Below are positions 32,528 to 44,527 of a DNA stretch of 64,000 bases, piece after piece. The position numbers were made by a program, and so were the translations under genes. Source of the stretch: Chiua virens. Lineage: Eukaryota > Basidiomycota > Agaricomycetes > Boletales > Boletaceae. Below the pieces are notes generated by a model that ran no database searches, was not told the DNA's origin, and saw nothing but the letters and a program-made list of their open reading frames with translations. How positions within the stretch are numbered: the stretch's first letter is position 1; each line of letters begins with the position of its first letter. Where the stretch lies: NCBI GenBank assembly GCA_019787685.1, contig JAHNUO010000001.1:2294001-2358000 (forward strand), written 5' to 3'.

Positions 32528-33784
32528 ATGGCTCAGCCACCTCACCAAGACCCCCCAAAGGGTTCGCTCGAATTCGAAGAGCTCGGTCTCCACCAGGAAT
32601 CTCCACCAGTCCCCTCCCTATGCGGCGTTCCCTTGAAATACATATCGTGAGTTCACCTCTTCTCCTCGTTCTCTCCTCGTCGACCATCCATCCAGTCTCG
32701 TCACACTCGCAGTACAAAACTCCCTCCTCACGATAATAATGCACTACTCTCGCGTCTATATCCCTCCTTCCCAGTCCTATTCTGCCCCAGCCGCCGTCCT
32801 GCTCAACGAACTCTTAAAAGGCTCAATATCGCTCGCCATTGCCTTCATCCAAATAGGCCCCTATACTTCCGACGCTCCCCAGCTCGGTCCCACCGCCGGT
32901 CGCTTCTGGACGCCCTCTAAAATACTCCTCCGCATCCGTAGATTGGGTAGAGAGGTTTTTAGTCCAGACTGTTGGAAATTGTCCATACCTGCCATACTCT
33001 ATGGTGTGTATACCCTCACCTGTCCTCACCGCTTTCTCTCATCTCCCATCTCAAGTCATCCAGAACAACCTGCAGTACGTCGCCTGCTACGAATTTGGAA
33101 GCTGCCACTTTCCAAGTCAGCTACCAAATGAAGATTCTCACAACGGCCGCCTTTTCTGTCCTGCTGCTCCGAAAACAGCTGAGCGCTAGTCAATGGGTAG
33201 CCCTCTTCTTCCTCGCCATCGGAGTCGGCATCGTACAAATTCAGACTGGGGCGGGCGACCCGACCAAGTCAGCCTCTCTGCTATTCCAAGGCGCTTCAAT
33301 GAATGCCGTCAAGGGCTTTCTCGCAGTCGTGGCAGCCTGCTTCACATCAGGTCTTGCAGGTGTCTATTTTGAAATGGTGTTGAAGAACTCTCAATCAGAC
33401 CTCTGGATACGCAACGTTCAGCTCTCTGCCTTCTCGCTGCTTCCCGCTCTCGTACCTATCCTTATCACCGAACATTCGCAATCAGGCCTGATTCAATCCC
33501 TCTTCCAAAACTTTGGTGTCTGGGCTTGGGCTACGGTCGCAATACAGGTGTTCGGCGGTCTGGTGACAGCAATGGTTATCAAGTACTCCGATAACATCCT
33601 CAAAGGGTTCGCAACGAGTCTCAGCATCGTGATTTCGTTCTTGGCGTCTGTCGCTCTCTTCGACTTCCAAATTACGTTCACCTTCATCCTCGGGTCTGTC
33701 GTCGTCCTCATTGCCACCTGGTTGTATAACCAACCTGCGCGCCCAAACCCAACTCGGCTGGGTTATTCGATTGTAAAAACCTGA
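32528..33784 (+). CDS. UDP-galactose-type nucleotide-sugar transporter (frame break)
   Basis: A ten-helix Golgi nucleotide-sugar transporter of the SLC35A/Gms1 family, importing UDP-galactose or UDP-GlcNAc. Exons 32528-32646, 32696-33003 and 33056-33784. Motifs: LVTLAVQNSLLTIIMHYSR, NNLQYVA, TNLEAATFQVSYQMKILTTA, FTSGLAGVYFEMVLKNS, WIRNVQLS and KYSDNILKGFATSLSIV. The conserved stretch NNLQYVAATNLEAATFQV is split between two frames at 33082-33088 (GCCTGCT): removing one base restores it, and the exon sum is one base too long. No intron can explain this. Either the assembly carries a one-base insertion or the gene is newly broken; otherwise it is complete with good splice sites. Confidence 0.85.
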
Positions 33785-34257
33785 TGCCTCTCGGAAACAT
33801 CAGCTCTGCAATCCCACGGCAGCTGGAATTAAAGGGGACGACTCCCGTCACTGGAGAGAGACGGCTATCTGAACGCTTAATACGACATACCTATCTGTGT
33901 ACACCGCTGGGACGTTTTCACCCTCTTAGATTTGGACTAATCCACTAGGACTTGGAGTTTCGCTATTTTCAGACGAGCTTTCGTATATTTTATCGCTCAT
34001 CCTCGTTCTCCCTGTCCCGCTTGCTTGAGCTGCCTCTGATAGCAGTCTTTGCCCTAGTCAGCCACCATATAATGATGTGATGTATACATTACGATATTCC
34101 ACGCAATTTCACCGCGCGATGGCTTTATCATCCGTTATCGAAGATCCAGTTGAAACCGGTAGCAAAGAACGTCCAGCAACAGTAGATAGCAACAACTCTA
34201 CAAACGAATGGATATACACGGAATTGTACAACATGTTATTAGGATGAGGCGACAACT
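33785..34257. other. Convergent intergenic region
   Basis: About 470 bp between the 3' ends of the nucleotide-sugar transporter and the transhydrogenase gene. No gene or repeat seen. Confidence 0.5.
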
Positions 34258-37200
34258 CTAATTGCGCGTTTCGAGTCCCCGTTTGATAGCTGGAAGTGTT
34301 GCAGCTCAAAAAACGATTCAGGGTAAAGGAGGACAGGCACGTACCATCACAGGTATCCTTCGCATCCCCGAACAGCATCTTCGTGTTTGACATGTAGAAC
34401 ATGGGATTTGGCACGTCGGCTATATGATCGTTGGATCAGTATCTATAAACAGTAACACAGAAAAGACATACCATAACCACTCGACATGCCTCTTTTCATC
34501 ACAATGACCTGCTTGCTCTTCCACGCGTGAGGACAGGCATGCCCGCTATCGGTGAACCAGGCTCCAGCGAAATGGGATTCACGGTATCATTTGCCCCAAT
34601 AACGAGTGTGAGATCCGTGTCCGTGAAGTCATCGTTGATTTCGTCCATCTCCAAGACGACTGAAAGAATCAACTCTCTGACTTTGGTCAGGCGGGGACGC
34701 GACTCACTGTCATATGGGACAGATGCCTCCGCCAAAAGTACGTTGCATTGACCAGGCATACGGCCTGCCACCGGGTGGATGGCAAAGCGCACATTGATAC
34801 CTTTCGCACGGAGCATTGAGCAAATTTCTGAGATAGCATATTGAGCTTTGGCCACAGCCATCCCATATCCAACAACCTGGACAGAATAAGTGAGATCAAG
34901 ATGGGGAAGGGACAGAACGACGGACCAAAATGACGCTGTCGGCATTGGCGAGCGCTTCAACCGTATCATCTACTGTGGTTTTAGTGATCGTGCCTTCTAT
35001 CTTGGTAGCTTCCGATGGTGCGATTGTGCCAATGCCACCAAACAGAACGTTGGTCAAGGATCTGTTCATGGCCACACACTACAAGCCGGTGAGTACGACA
35101 AGAACATCATGCAACAAATTTCATTTGCGAACCATGATATATGAGAGAATCGAGCCGCTGACGCCAATCAAGGAACCGACAGTCGTAAGGAGCGGGTTGT
35201 CCAACATAAAACCTTCTGCAAGAAGCGCGAATCCCGAATAAGCATTCAGGACGGTAATGACGACAGCTAAGGGAATTCTCGGCGAATGAGTCAAGACCAA
35301 AGAACCTGCTATTATCATCACTCACGCATATCAGCCCCTCCAATAGCCGCTGTTGTCGTGAAGCCCTTGATGAAACTGAGGATCGTGCTCGCCCCGAGAT
35401 AACCTGCAGCAACAAGAGGTACTGTTGGCGCGGCAGTGACAAAGGCAGCCATCGTCAGTGCATTGGCGCCGAATAGCCCAGTATTAATAAGATGTCTTCC
35501 CGGCATCATCAATGGCCTCGAGCTCATCTTCCCAGCCAATTTTAAGAAAGCTACGACAGAACCGGTGAAGGTGATACCGCCGATCACGACCCCAAGATAC
35601 GCTGTTACCAGGTGGAGGGTGGAGGCATGTGATGGATCAGCGAGTACACTGGCGACGGAGGTAAACACGGCTGCGAGACCAACCACAGAGTGCAAGGCTG
35701 CAACCATCTGGGGCAGTTCCGTAGCCGTGATGCGCCGGCCAAGAATGGCACCAATTGTAGCACCAACAGCGGCAACTCCAGCAAACTGCGCCAAGACTTC
35801 CGGAGAGAAGCCAACCGCTAACAAAGACGCAAGGATTCCAGAGCTTACGCCGAGAATACCGAGAGCGTTGCCCTGCCGGGCTGTGGTTTGCGAAGAAAGT
35901 CCAGATAGAGAGCCTTTGAAGGGTCACTTAAAACCGAAGGAGAGAATCGAGACCATACACTCACCAATACAAAGCAGACTGCTAGTCAGATAGCCAGCCT
36001 GGACAAGACCAGCCATTCCCGTGCTTGCTGCGGCCAAGAAACCCCCTGTGAATACAACCGCAGGAACACCGTATAACCATGAATATTCAGGCGGATCACT
36101 AGGCCCTGCAATGGGTTAAGCCGTGGCCTAAACCTAATGAATGCATCCGCTTACTCTTGAACATGTCAAGCATACGCTTGGTGATGACAAACCCTCCAGC
36201 AACATTCACACTGGCGAGAAGGACGGAAAAGGCACCAAGCACTTGAGGAATGGTCTCTGGCAGGTAACCTCCGCCCATTACAAACAAACCTCCGATGCCC
36301 ACCATCCCTGCATGGCTCATTAGTACCAAATCTATTGCAAGAATTAACGGACGGACCGGAAATAGCATTTGTAACCGACATCAACGGTGAGTGCAGTGCT
36401 GGAGCCACACCCCAAACGACACGGTATCCTACGAGGCCCGCCAAACCAAACGTGAAAAAGTTGCTCATGAAGGCAACACCTGTAATCTTCCCTAGAGCAA
36501 CCGCAGATCCCATTCCTGCAGTAATGGTGGCAACTTCTCGAGTGGCCTTCTGCCATGGGGTGACCGCTTTGGTTTGTACTTCCTCCACCTTTGGAGTCAC
36601 GGGTGGAGCTGGGGGCGGGGCCGGACGAGGAACGGGTGGCAATTGTTCACCCTTGTGTACCACAACGGAGCCTCTCACTACTTCGTCGCTCAGGTCAATG
36701 GCATAGTTGTTCCCTTCACCGATTGACAAAAGAAACTTGGTGATGTTATTCGAGTATAGGGTGGATGACTGTGTTGGCAACCGTGAAGGAAGGTCGGTGT
36801 AACCTGCACGAATAAATGAATATTTAGTCAATCTCCACAAATGATTAAATTACCAATGATAGTGACCCCATTCTTGACAACCAGTTCCCCGGGTACTGTA
36901 GCCTGACAGTTGCCTCCTGCTTCGGCTGCCAGCTTGACGAAGAACATGAATTTTTATATCGAACAAGCTGAACATAACATACGTCAACGATAACTGAACC
37001 CTGCTTCATTGCTGCCACCATCTGCAGGCGAACGTGAGTTGGGAGGATCCAGTTATTTACCGTTTACTTACCTCGTTCGTGATTAATTTGGGGCAGGCTT
37101 TCCAGGAATAAGTGCAGTTGTTATGATGATGTCAACCTCCTTGCATTGTTCCATGAAGAGTGCCATCTCGGCTTCGATAAATTCCTTGGACATTTCTTTG

Positions 37201-38396
37201 GCATAGCCTCCTGCTCCGCCTCCTTCCTCCTGGATGTCAACCTCAAGAAACTCGGCCCCAAGAGATTGAACTTGTTCACGCGCGGCTGAGCGAGCATCAA
37301 ACCCTCGGACAACAGCACCAAGACGACGAGCCTATCATGAATTAGCTTGCCTCTGACCTGAATGTATCTTGGATCAGAGGGACGAACCGTTGCAATTGCG
37401 CTGAGACCAGCGACACCAGCACCGATGATAAGAACCTTGCCAGGGGGAACCTTATAGTCGTGTAAGACGCTCAAAAGTTCACGCAACAACGCTTGTGCCT
37501 ACCTTTCTGCGGGGAAAGCATTAGAAACTACTATGACCTAGTACGATCGTGCACTCACCCAGCTGCTGTGACCTGTCCAGTAAGATATCGACCGAAGTGG
37601 TTGGAGGATTCTAAAACGGCTTTGTAACCAGCGATATTCATCATAGAACTAATCCAGTGTGTTAAGTATGATTTCAAAGGATGATCTCTATGCTTACCTC
37701 AAGGCATCGAATGTTTGAGCGCGTGAGATACGAGGAATCATATCCATGGCAAATGCATTTACGTTACGCGAAGCCAACTTCTCGACGAGCGACTTGTTCT
37801 GCGCAGGGTATAGAAAAGAAATGATGGTACTGCCTTGTTTCAAGACAGGGACCTCCTCATCTTGTGGAGGTCGCACTTTGAGTAGAATGTCTGTCTTCTT
37901 GTAGAGCTCTTCTTTGGAGACCAAGGTAGCTCCAGCCTTGGACATACTCTGCGTCTAAGAATTGTGCGGCAGCGCCGGCGTTTCTTTCGACCAGAACACT
38001 GGTAAAACCCTTCTTCTTGAGCAGAGCAACATTCTGGGGGGTAAGAGATACACGACGTTCGTTTGGATATGTCTCTCTCGGTGCACCAACGACCAGAGCC
38101 GAATAAGGAATTCCTATTAGACGAGGATATCAGAGCGTGTCAGGTGACACAGGCGCTATGACACGCACCAGAATCCTTCTGAGTCTCTGGAGTCGACGGT
38201 GACGATTGATTTCTACGGTATATAGACCAGTGGAACGACCGGATGCCTGCAAAAGGTCGCTGGACGTGAGGAACCCGGCAAAGGTTTGACTTGATCGCTT
38301 TAATTTCTGACCTGAAATAAGTGGTTTGAACGCAATGCTGGCCAATGGCCGGCAGCTCTTGGTCGTCACGGACGGCCTAAAGGCCGACATGGACAT
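34258..38396 (-). CDS. NNT: Mitochondrial NAD(P) transhydrogenase (three frame breaks)
   Basis: Single-chain proton-translocating nicotinamide nucleotide transhydrogenase of the inner mitochondrial membrane, about 1064 aa from 19 inferred exons. A basic presequence ([19 protein letters not shown]) is followed by the alpha NAD(H) domain ([55 protein letters not shown]), the membrane domain, and the beta NADP(H) domain ([74 protein letters not shown]). One exon is just 4 nt (37503-37506), needed to rebuild AAGKVPPGK. Three single-base frame breaks interrupt conserved motifs: about 37943 (+1), 37084-37089 (-1, APKLITNE) and 34523-34529 (-1, before WKSKQVIV). Exon lengths are off by exactly these bases. 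Confidence 0.88.
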
Positions 38397-38965
38397 GATC
38401 GTAGTTCAAGCTCAAGAAGCAATTATTCGCAGGCCTAACCCAGGACCTGATGCAGATGAGTGTCGGAGTTGGGTGCATCGGGTTACATAAAAATATGAAT
38501 AGATAGATTTACCCCAACTTCCCCACTCCCGCTTACTACCTAACCGAGTCATATATATCGAGTTCAAATCAGCATGTCCATGCATGAACGACAATATCCG
38601 AATACCCGTGACATCCCGCAGTACCCATGTGAACGAGACCATACGTGAGCCGCGTCCACCCCTGCTTCCTTTACCACCGCGAGGCGGCTTCCGGATCTCA
38701 CAGTCGTGCGATAGCGGGCTGTCACGGTGAAACATGCAGATAGGGGATACTTTCAGACGTTATCTGGCGGATATGTGGACCGAGTAATTCGCGACCATCG
38801 GCTGAACAGACATGCGTTTGGCACCTTCCATCTACTGACAGGTTCAACAAAAATCTTTTGAGGTATATAATTACGAGGCCAAGAATCCAATACAGAGTCA
38901 AGAGACATGTCATAGCTACATATTTTTTGATAGCCATAGTAGAGTAGAGACAAATTGATCGCCTT
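38397..38965. other. Intergenic region upstream of the transhydrogenase gene
   Basis: About 570 bp between the 3' end of the DapA-family gene and the transhydrogenase start, both on the minus strand. Short ORFs only, no repeat; it should hold the transhydrogenase promoter. Confidence 0.5.
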
Positions 38966-40236
38966 CTAAGCCGTTTTACTAAACGAGAGCTCCATGTCCA
39001 CGAGTGCTCGCGTATGTGGGTGTTCCCACAGGGCCTCGCCTACTGTAGATTCACAGGGAGGAAGTGGCCGCCGAGGATTCCCTCCGTATCCGTAAAGCTT
39101 CTCTAGCAAAAATTTGGTACCAGCTATAGACGACTTGGCGATTGTAGCGTCTGCTTGTGCAACAACTCCTTGCAGTTTCTGGGCCTCGCCAAGAAGTTTC
39201 GGATCAGTCTTGGATCCCTCACTTAATTGGAACAGCTTTACAACTGTATGCTGTTGCAATAGCGTTGTCATCGATCCCAGTGTCGTGAAGCATTGCATTT
39301 GGCGACTTACCGGTGCGACGTTCGCAAGACCCGTGATGGCACCATGGCCGTTGGCATATGCACCCGTGAGGAGGAAGTCGGTAAATCCGCCAAGAACAAG
39401 GAACGGCGCGTCCTTATTTTTCCGCGGGTAATTAGAAGAAAACACCGGGTCGGAAACAGTGGCAGCAATGCGAGTTAGTTTTCCTACATCGCCGCACCTA
39501 TCGCGCGAATCAGCACGGGTACTCGCACATTTGATTGTTGTCAACGCACGTAAGTTTGACGCCAGCTAAATTGGGGCACTCTGCCGCGAGTTCGGTGATA
39601 AGGTCAGAATCCAAGTTGATTCCACCAGCAGCTCCAGGATCTGAGACGATAATGAGGTCAACCATATAACCATGTATCTGTAAATGGGCCCATCACACTT
39701 ACAATTATAGATCATGACGGGTATCGGACTCTTTTCGCTGATGTCCGTCCAAAAAGCCTTCAGTGCTTTCTTGTTACCGGTGAGTGCACCAGCAAAGTAT
39801 CCGCTGCAGATTGCAATAACGTAGTCGGCACCTGCGTCGGCTGCTTCGCACGCCAGCTCGATACATTCTCGTGTGCTACCAGCACCAATGCCAGAGATGA
39901 TCGGCATCTTGTCTAACCCTGCGCTGTCAAGAACCTCTCTTGCAGTCTTGATCAGAGTCGACCGTTCGATATGCGACAAATGAATGGCCTCGCTCATAGA
40001 ACCCGACAAGAGCGGTCGAACTCCAGCTAAAGCTATCTGCAGGACATGTTTTTTAAGTGAGACAAGATCTAAACTCCCTTTAGCAGCGAATCCCACAGTG
40101 TCAAGATACTTGCCAGTGCTACTGACCAAGATCTTCGGATTCCGGCTGGAAAAACGTTGGAATAGGAGCATAGATGCCGGGTGTCAGCGGGCGGGTTACA
40201 AGGGTACGATGTACCGTGAGTGTTGTTGAGTGCCAT
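38966..40236 (-). CDS. DapA/dihydrodipicolinate synthase-family aldolase or lyase
   Basis: A class I aldolase of the DHDPS/NAL superfamily (TIM barrel, Schiff-base lysine). Fungi lack the bacterial lysine pathway, so a 4-hydroxy-2-oxoglutarate aldolase-like or deoxy-sugar-acid role is likelier. Exons toward the 3' end: 40077-39703, 39640-39550, 39497-39311, 39250-38966. Motifs: TPGIYAPIPTFFQPESEDL, AGVRPLLSGSMSEAIHLS (the GxxxGE region, with SMSEA), SGIGAGSTRECIELA, MIYNYPGAAGGINLDS (catalytic Tyr in YNYP) and NLAGVKLTCGD (catalytic Lys in GVKLT). The N-terminal exon is uncertain: the ATG at 40236 (ALNNTH) is in a different frame from RPLTPGIYAP, implying one base too many near 40215-40225 or an unseen upstream exon. 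Confidence 0.8.
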
Positions 40237-40642
40237 GCTTGAAGCTGAGGTGGAGGGGAATGACATGCAGAATGGAGTTGGCGATGGTACTTAAGCGCGA
40301 TATATACGGCCCGGAAAGCGGCCCGAGTCCGGATCTGACCCGGTCCGTGCAATAAGCATGAGAGAAGCCAGTACCAGTCACCACCAATTAAACGCCTTGC
40401 GTCGTCTAAGGCGTTCAGAAAATCTAAGCTGGCAATCCGGATGATCGTGAGGTTTCTGAGTGTGAAGACATCTACAGTGACTGCAGTCCACTCACTGGCA
40501 GGTCGAACTTGTTCCGTCTGCTTGGTCAGGCGGGTCAGTTACATGGTTGGAGCGCACGCGGCCCGCACCGGAGCCTGGACTTCCGGAGCGGGTGAGGGAT
40601 GTACACTGACATCTTGTGTACACCGCGAGGAGAAGAATATGA
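40237..40642. other. Intergenic region between PUS4 and the DapA-family gene
   Basis: About 400 bp, GC-rich in the middle, between two minus-strand genes; likely promoter of the DapA-family gene. A second in-frame ATG for that gene at 40266 falls here. No other feature. Confidence 0.45.
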
Positions 40643-41812
40643 TTAATGTTCTACTGCTCCCGCGCGGGTGTCAACAATCTCTAATTGATCAAGAACCTCT
40701 CTCTCCCACGCCCTCCAGCCATCTTCACCTCGTTCGCCCTCGTCTTCCAAAGCCTTTTCAAAAACGTTCCACGGCACGCATGCTTTGTCTTCTCCGTCTC
40801 CAGGATCCAGCGTAAATTTTCCTTGCCGAGACCGGGTCAAAGTGACTACATGCGCAGCAGAGCCAAGGGCGCGACCAATATCATGGACAATTGAGCGGAC
40901 ATACGTGCCTCCAGAGACTTTCATGCTCAGGACAAGCGCTGCCTGGGACCTGCTCTGTGTGTTCGTCCGGGTCATTTTGGAAGACAGGATCGTTCTCGAC
41001 AGATTTCAGAGCTGTTTTCATAGCAGCCTTCTGTTCTGGCGTGAGCTCTTTTTGTGGCCATCGGAAGCTGTGGTCGCTACCCTTCCAGTCGATAAGATCC
41101 AGCGAGTGGACAATAACTTTCCGCTGTTCGATAGGCCTAGGCAACGGTATGCCTTGACGAGCATACTCGTATAATGGCTTACCGTCCATCTTGAGCGCAG
41201 AGAATCTGACAAGACTCAGTAACGAAAGAAGGAAGAAATGCGAGTGGGGCCAGACATGGGCGGTGTTTGATATATCTCTCCTCTGAAGTTGTCAAGGATG
41301 ACCTCCACCGCCTCCTTGGTGACATGTCGCCATGGAGCGTCGCGCACGCGGGATCCTTGACAATCATAACTATCTGTTTCGCAACCTAGCAAAGCAGTTG
41401 TCCTGTACTCCTATACATGCTGGCTGAAATAGGACGGATGAATCGAGAGGGTGAGATACCTTGACACAATCCAGAAAGTTGGAGAGGCGTTTGGTGCCTT
41501 TCCCGACACCAATGACTAAGGTCCAGGAGTCATTGACATGTCGGCAGAAAAGAAGACATAGATTGTACCTAAAACCCCATCAGCAAGTGGATCCAGCGTT
41601 CCACCTTGGCCGATCTTGACCATATCCCTTTTTTGCTTCCTACTGTTATCTTTTCCGGACCGCGTTTCCAACTTGCGGGCATCCACAAATAGGCGTGAAG
41701 TGGTGACAAGTTGCTTTATATCCTCAAGCACGGACATTGAGGTCGGGCCCGAGGGCTTTGCGATTGCAAAAAGTCCTGACAAGGGCAACTGAGGGAGGAG
41801 TACTTTAGGCAT
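40643..41812 (-). CDS. PUS4: tRNA pseudouridine-55 synthase PUS4/TRUB1 (one frame break)
   Basis: TruB-family enzyme that isomerises U55 in the T-loop of tRNAs in nucleus and mitochondria. Exons 41812-41569, 41515-41460, 41410-41256 and 41205-40643; about 338 aa. Motifs: [13 protein letters not shown], then [16 protein letters not shown] containing the catalytic aspartate (GGTLDP), [55 protein letters not shown], and [20 protein letters not shown]. The frame breaks once, at about 40941-40948, between EHTEQVP and [17 protein letters not shown]: one G too many (exon sum is one base long) and too little space for an intron. Otherwise the gene appears complete. The start ATG is the one directly before [19 protein letters not shown]. 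Confidence 0.87.
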
Positions 41813-42539
41813 GGTTGTACTAGTTCGAGAAGGACTCGGCAACGGGTGAGTGGGAAACGTGCTTCAAATCAAAACAACTTCAAATGCGGTGTACACAAGC
41901 AGCGATAGATACCTCAAGCTCAAGTTTGAAGCTTTGAAGGCCTCACGGATGTCAGCGTACAACACTCGCAGATGCGCGCTTGCATTTAGACGCGTCACCA
42001 AGTTAGGTTCGATCAACTGACAACATTGACAGTAAATCACCCCCTTTGAGCTTGAGTGAGCTTGAGTCTCGTTGAACAGGGTCTCACTTACCATGTCGAT
42101 GTTTTCAAAGACCACACTCAGATCAGTGGAATGACACTTTTATTGAAACTTGCTATGCTTACTATACAACCAGATCTTTAATTTTGTGCCCAAAAATTTG
42201 CACAGAGGCTAGGATCATAAATTCCAGCCTGAATCTAGAGAAGAAGAAAAATTGAATAGCCCCTATTTGTCTGTACAGATCTGTATTACTATGTAGGTAC
42301 CTTTCTGTAGTGTCTGTGCAACTCTGTTGGTTTGCTGATTCTGTACTTGACAAACTAATAGACAACAGCAGATTCCTCCCCATAATGATGACCAGACTGG
42401 AAACATCGCATAGCCCCCTTGCCCCCAAGAAAGTAACAATGACCAGGACAACAAATTCTCAGAAGTGAACTGCATTGGCCTAGAGGCGTCTGTCTGGAGG
42501 AAGCTCGACATGCGAATTCTCCCGATACATATGCACAAT
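41813..42539. other. Intergenic region, no supported gene
   Basis: About 730 bp between PUS4 and the decayed MFS gene. ORFs here (up to about 109 codons) show no domain and lack supporting introns. A small direct repeat of GAGCTTGAGT lies near 42047-42066. Possibly remnants of a degraded element, but nothing can be named. Confidence 0.4.
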
Positions 42540-44331
42540 TTGCTAGTATCTACTTTCTTTCCTGGTATGTTTTGCGTTCGAACTTCCTCCACTACTCAAA
42601 GTCAGCGCACTCAGGAGCAACATTGGGAGTGCTCGTTGTACTAGCTGCCAGTGGAATGCAAAGTCCCTTGAGAATATCTAATCACGAGGTAGGTTCGGAC
42701 GTGCGGCTCAAGTCTACTCAAACTTGATTCGGCGCACAGTAATCCCTGGCTTTGATTATCACTTATGTGTGCTTAATTCCACTATACTCGCCGTGCGCTG
42801 AGATGTACATTCCCTGTTTCGTCGCGGAGCTTCCCTCGAACTTACTCTTGAAGGTATATCACGTTGACGCTGAGAGTGCGAATTCACGACCAACTTTCCT
42901 TCCCAGCGTATCGGGCCTAGTAAGGTTGTGCTTTTCGCCATGGTTACCGTATGGGGTTCTTGTTTCCGCATTACAAGGTGAGAGTGCCCTTGTCGTCCGC
43001 AACTATTCCGGGTTGCTTGCTTGTCGATTTTTCTTGGGGCTGATGGAAGGTTTGGTTGCTGTACATCACGCCCGTAAAGTTTTGCTTACCATCAGCCTAG
43101 GTGGTCTTTCCACCAACCTTGTATTCTTTCTTTATTTTACCTTCGAAGGAGACTGCAAATCAGGCAAGTATGGAGCTACTTCTGATGTGCTTCCGACGAG
43201 CCTCTCCACAGAGTGGCCACCCTCTTCGCTGCAGCTTCGTAATCGAGTTCTTTCTCTGGCCTGTTTGTTGTAGCTCTCAGCGAGATCAGGGGGCTCCCCG
43301 GCAGACCAAATTGGGCGTGGATTCGTCATCGCAGGCAGGCATTCTCGGATTCTGGCATTTGACTTATCTCTCGAGAAAGGAAGGAACTTTCACCATCCTC
43401 ATTGGAGTCATCTCCTTTTTCCTACTCCCTCATTCGCCTGAAACGGCGTGCTTCTTCGGAAGAAGAGTGGGCGTATGTCACGTGTAGACCCAGAGAAGAT
43501 GCATTGTATCGCAAAATAATAAAGAAGACAGCTTCGGCTAGAAAGAAGTCGTTGAGTCAGCAAAATCACCACAAGTCTGGTTTGTTGCTATTCTGCTGTT
43601 TTTTAGTGGTACGTCTGAGCACCCCAAATGAATTTTGAACTCACTATTCGCATCTCTTAGGCACGACAGTGTTCAATATGTATGGCCCAGTGAGTTGTTT
43701 TCTTGTCGTCTCTCAGCTCTTGCCTCGCTCGTTGACACTAATCTTGGGCGGGTAGCTTCACCCCAACAATCGTAGCCGGACTTGTTTATGTAGGCAACAG
43801 GGCTCAGTTCGTGAGTGTCCACCCGTTCGCTACGGCTTTTATCTGTATGTAACTCGGGTCGATCATTCTTGCTGCCACCCTTTGATTGGCGTCAGGTTCG
43901 ATGGTCTCAGCCTTTGTGTCGAATCGTTATGGCTGTCGTGGTCGGACAGCGATGTTCTTTTCTATTCTGCAGATTTTAGGCTTTTCCTTATTCTTCAGTA
44001 TGTTTTCGCTCTATCAGCAAGGCTGCGTTCCTGACACGCCCGTGGGCTGGATTCATCACACCTCCGCTACGGATCACTTTTCTTCTTGATCCCAAGGAGC
44101 TATTGCGCAGGGTCTACAGTGACTACATGGATGGCCAACAACAGCGCGCCGCACACCAGGAGAGCGTCATCTGTTGCGCTTGGCCTCGTCATGGCTAACG
44201 CGGGCGGCATCTTTGCCACTTGGCTCCTTGTTTCCTCGCCTCCGGCCCCGAGCTACATGAAGGCGACGATCACTCTTGTCATCATGTCCGTTTGTGCGGT
44301 GGTTTTCTCAACCGTCAACCTAGCATACTAG
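42540..44331 (+). pseudogene. Decayed Dal5/allantoate-permease-type MFS transporter
   Basis: Pieces of a major facilitator of the anion:cation symporter (Dal5/allantoate permease) family appear in the right order but in changing frames: RSNIGSAR near 42613-42636, AELPSNLLLK near 42818-42852, GLLACRFFLGLMEG near 43009, VFPPTLYSFFILPSKE near 43104, GLPGRPNWAWI near 43290, GTFTILIGVISFFLLPHSPE near 43385, FTPTIVAGLVYVG near 43758, and the C-terminal WMANNSAPHTRRASSVALG near 44128 ending at 44331. Some changes fit short introns (for example 42852 and 42907), but others, near 42962-42972 and 43310, have no usable splice sites. No full-length frame can be built. It is most likely a pseudogene; given the frame breaks in neighbouring genes, some of the damage may be assembly error. 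Confidence 0.65.
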
Positions 44332-44527
44332 AAGATGGATATGTAGTTGGAGGGGACGACGTTCGAATACCTGGACAAAAATGTATGAATTGATTGTTTG
44401 GAGGAAAACGAAAGGACATCAAATGTGAAGCTTAAAGTTGAATAAACAGATAACTACGACACCTAAGTAATCCATTCTAGAATTTGATTTTTGCTTCTAG
44501 TTGCAGATCGCGGCAAAAGATCCTCTC

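Noticed and set aside
41813..42539. ORFs of up to 109 codons upstream of the MFS remnant, considered as a transposon remnant
   Set aside because: No transposase or reverse-transcriptase motif, no terminal repeats and no target duplication found; only a short direct repeat of GAGCTTGAGT.
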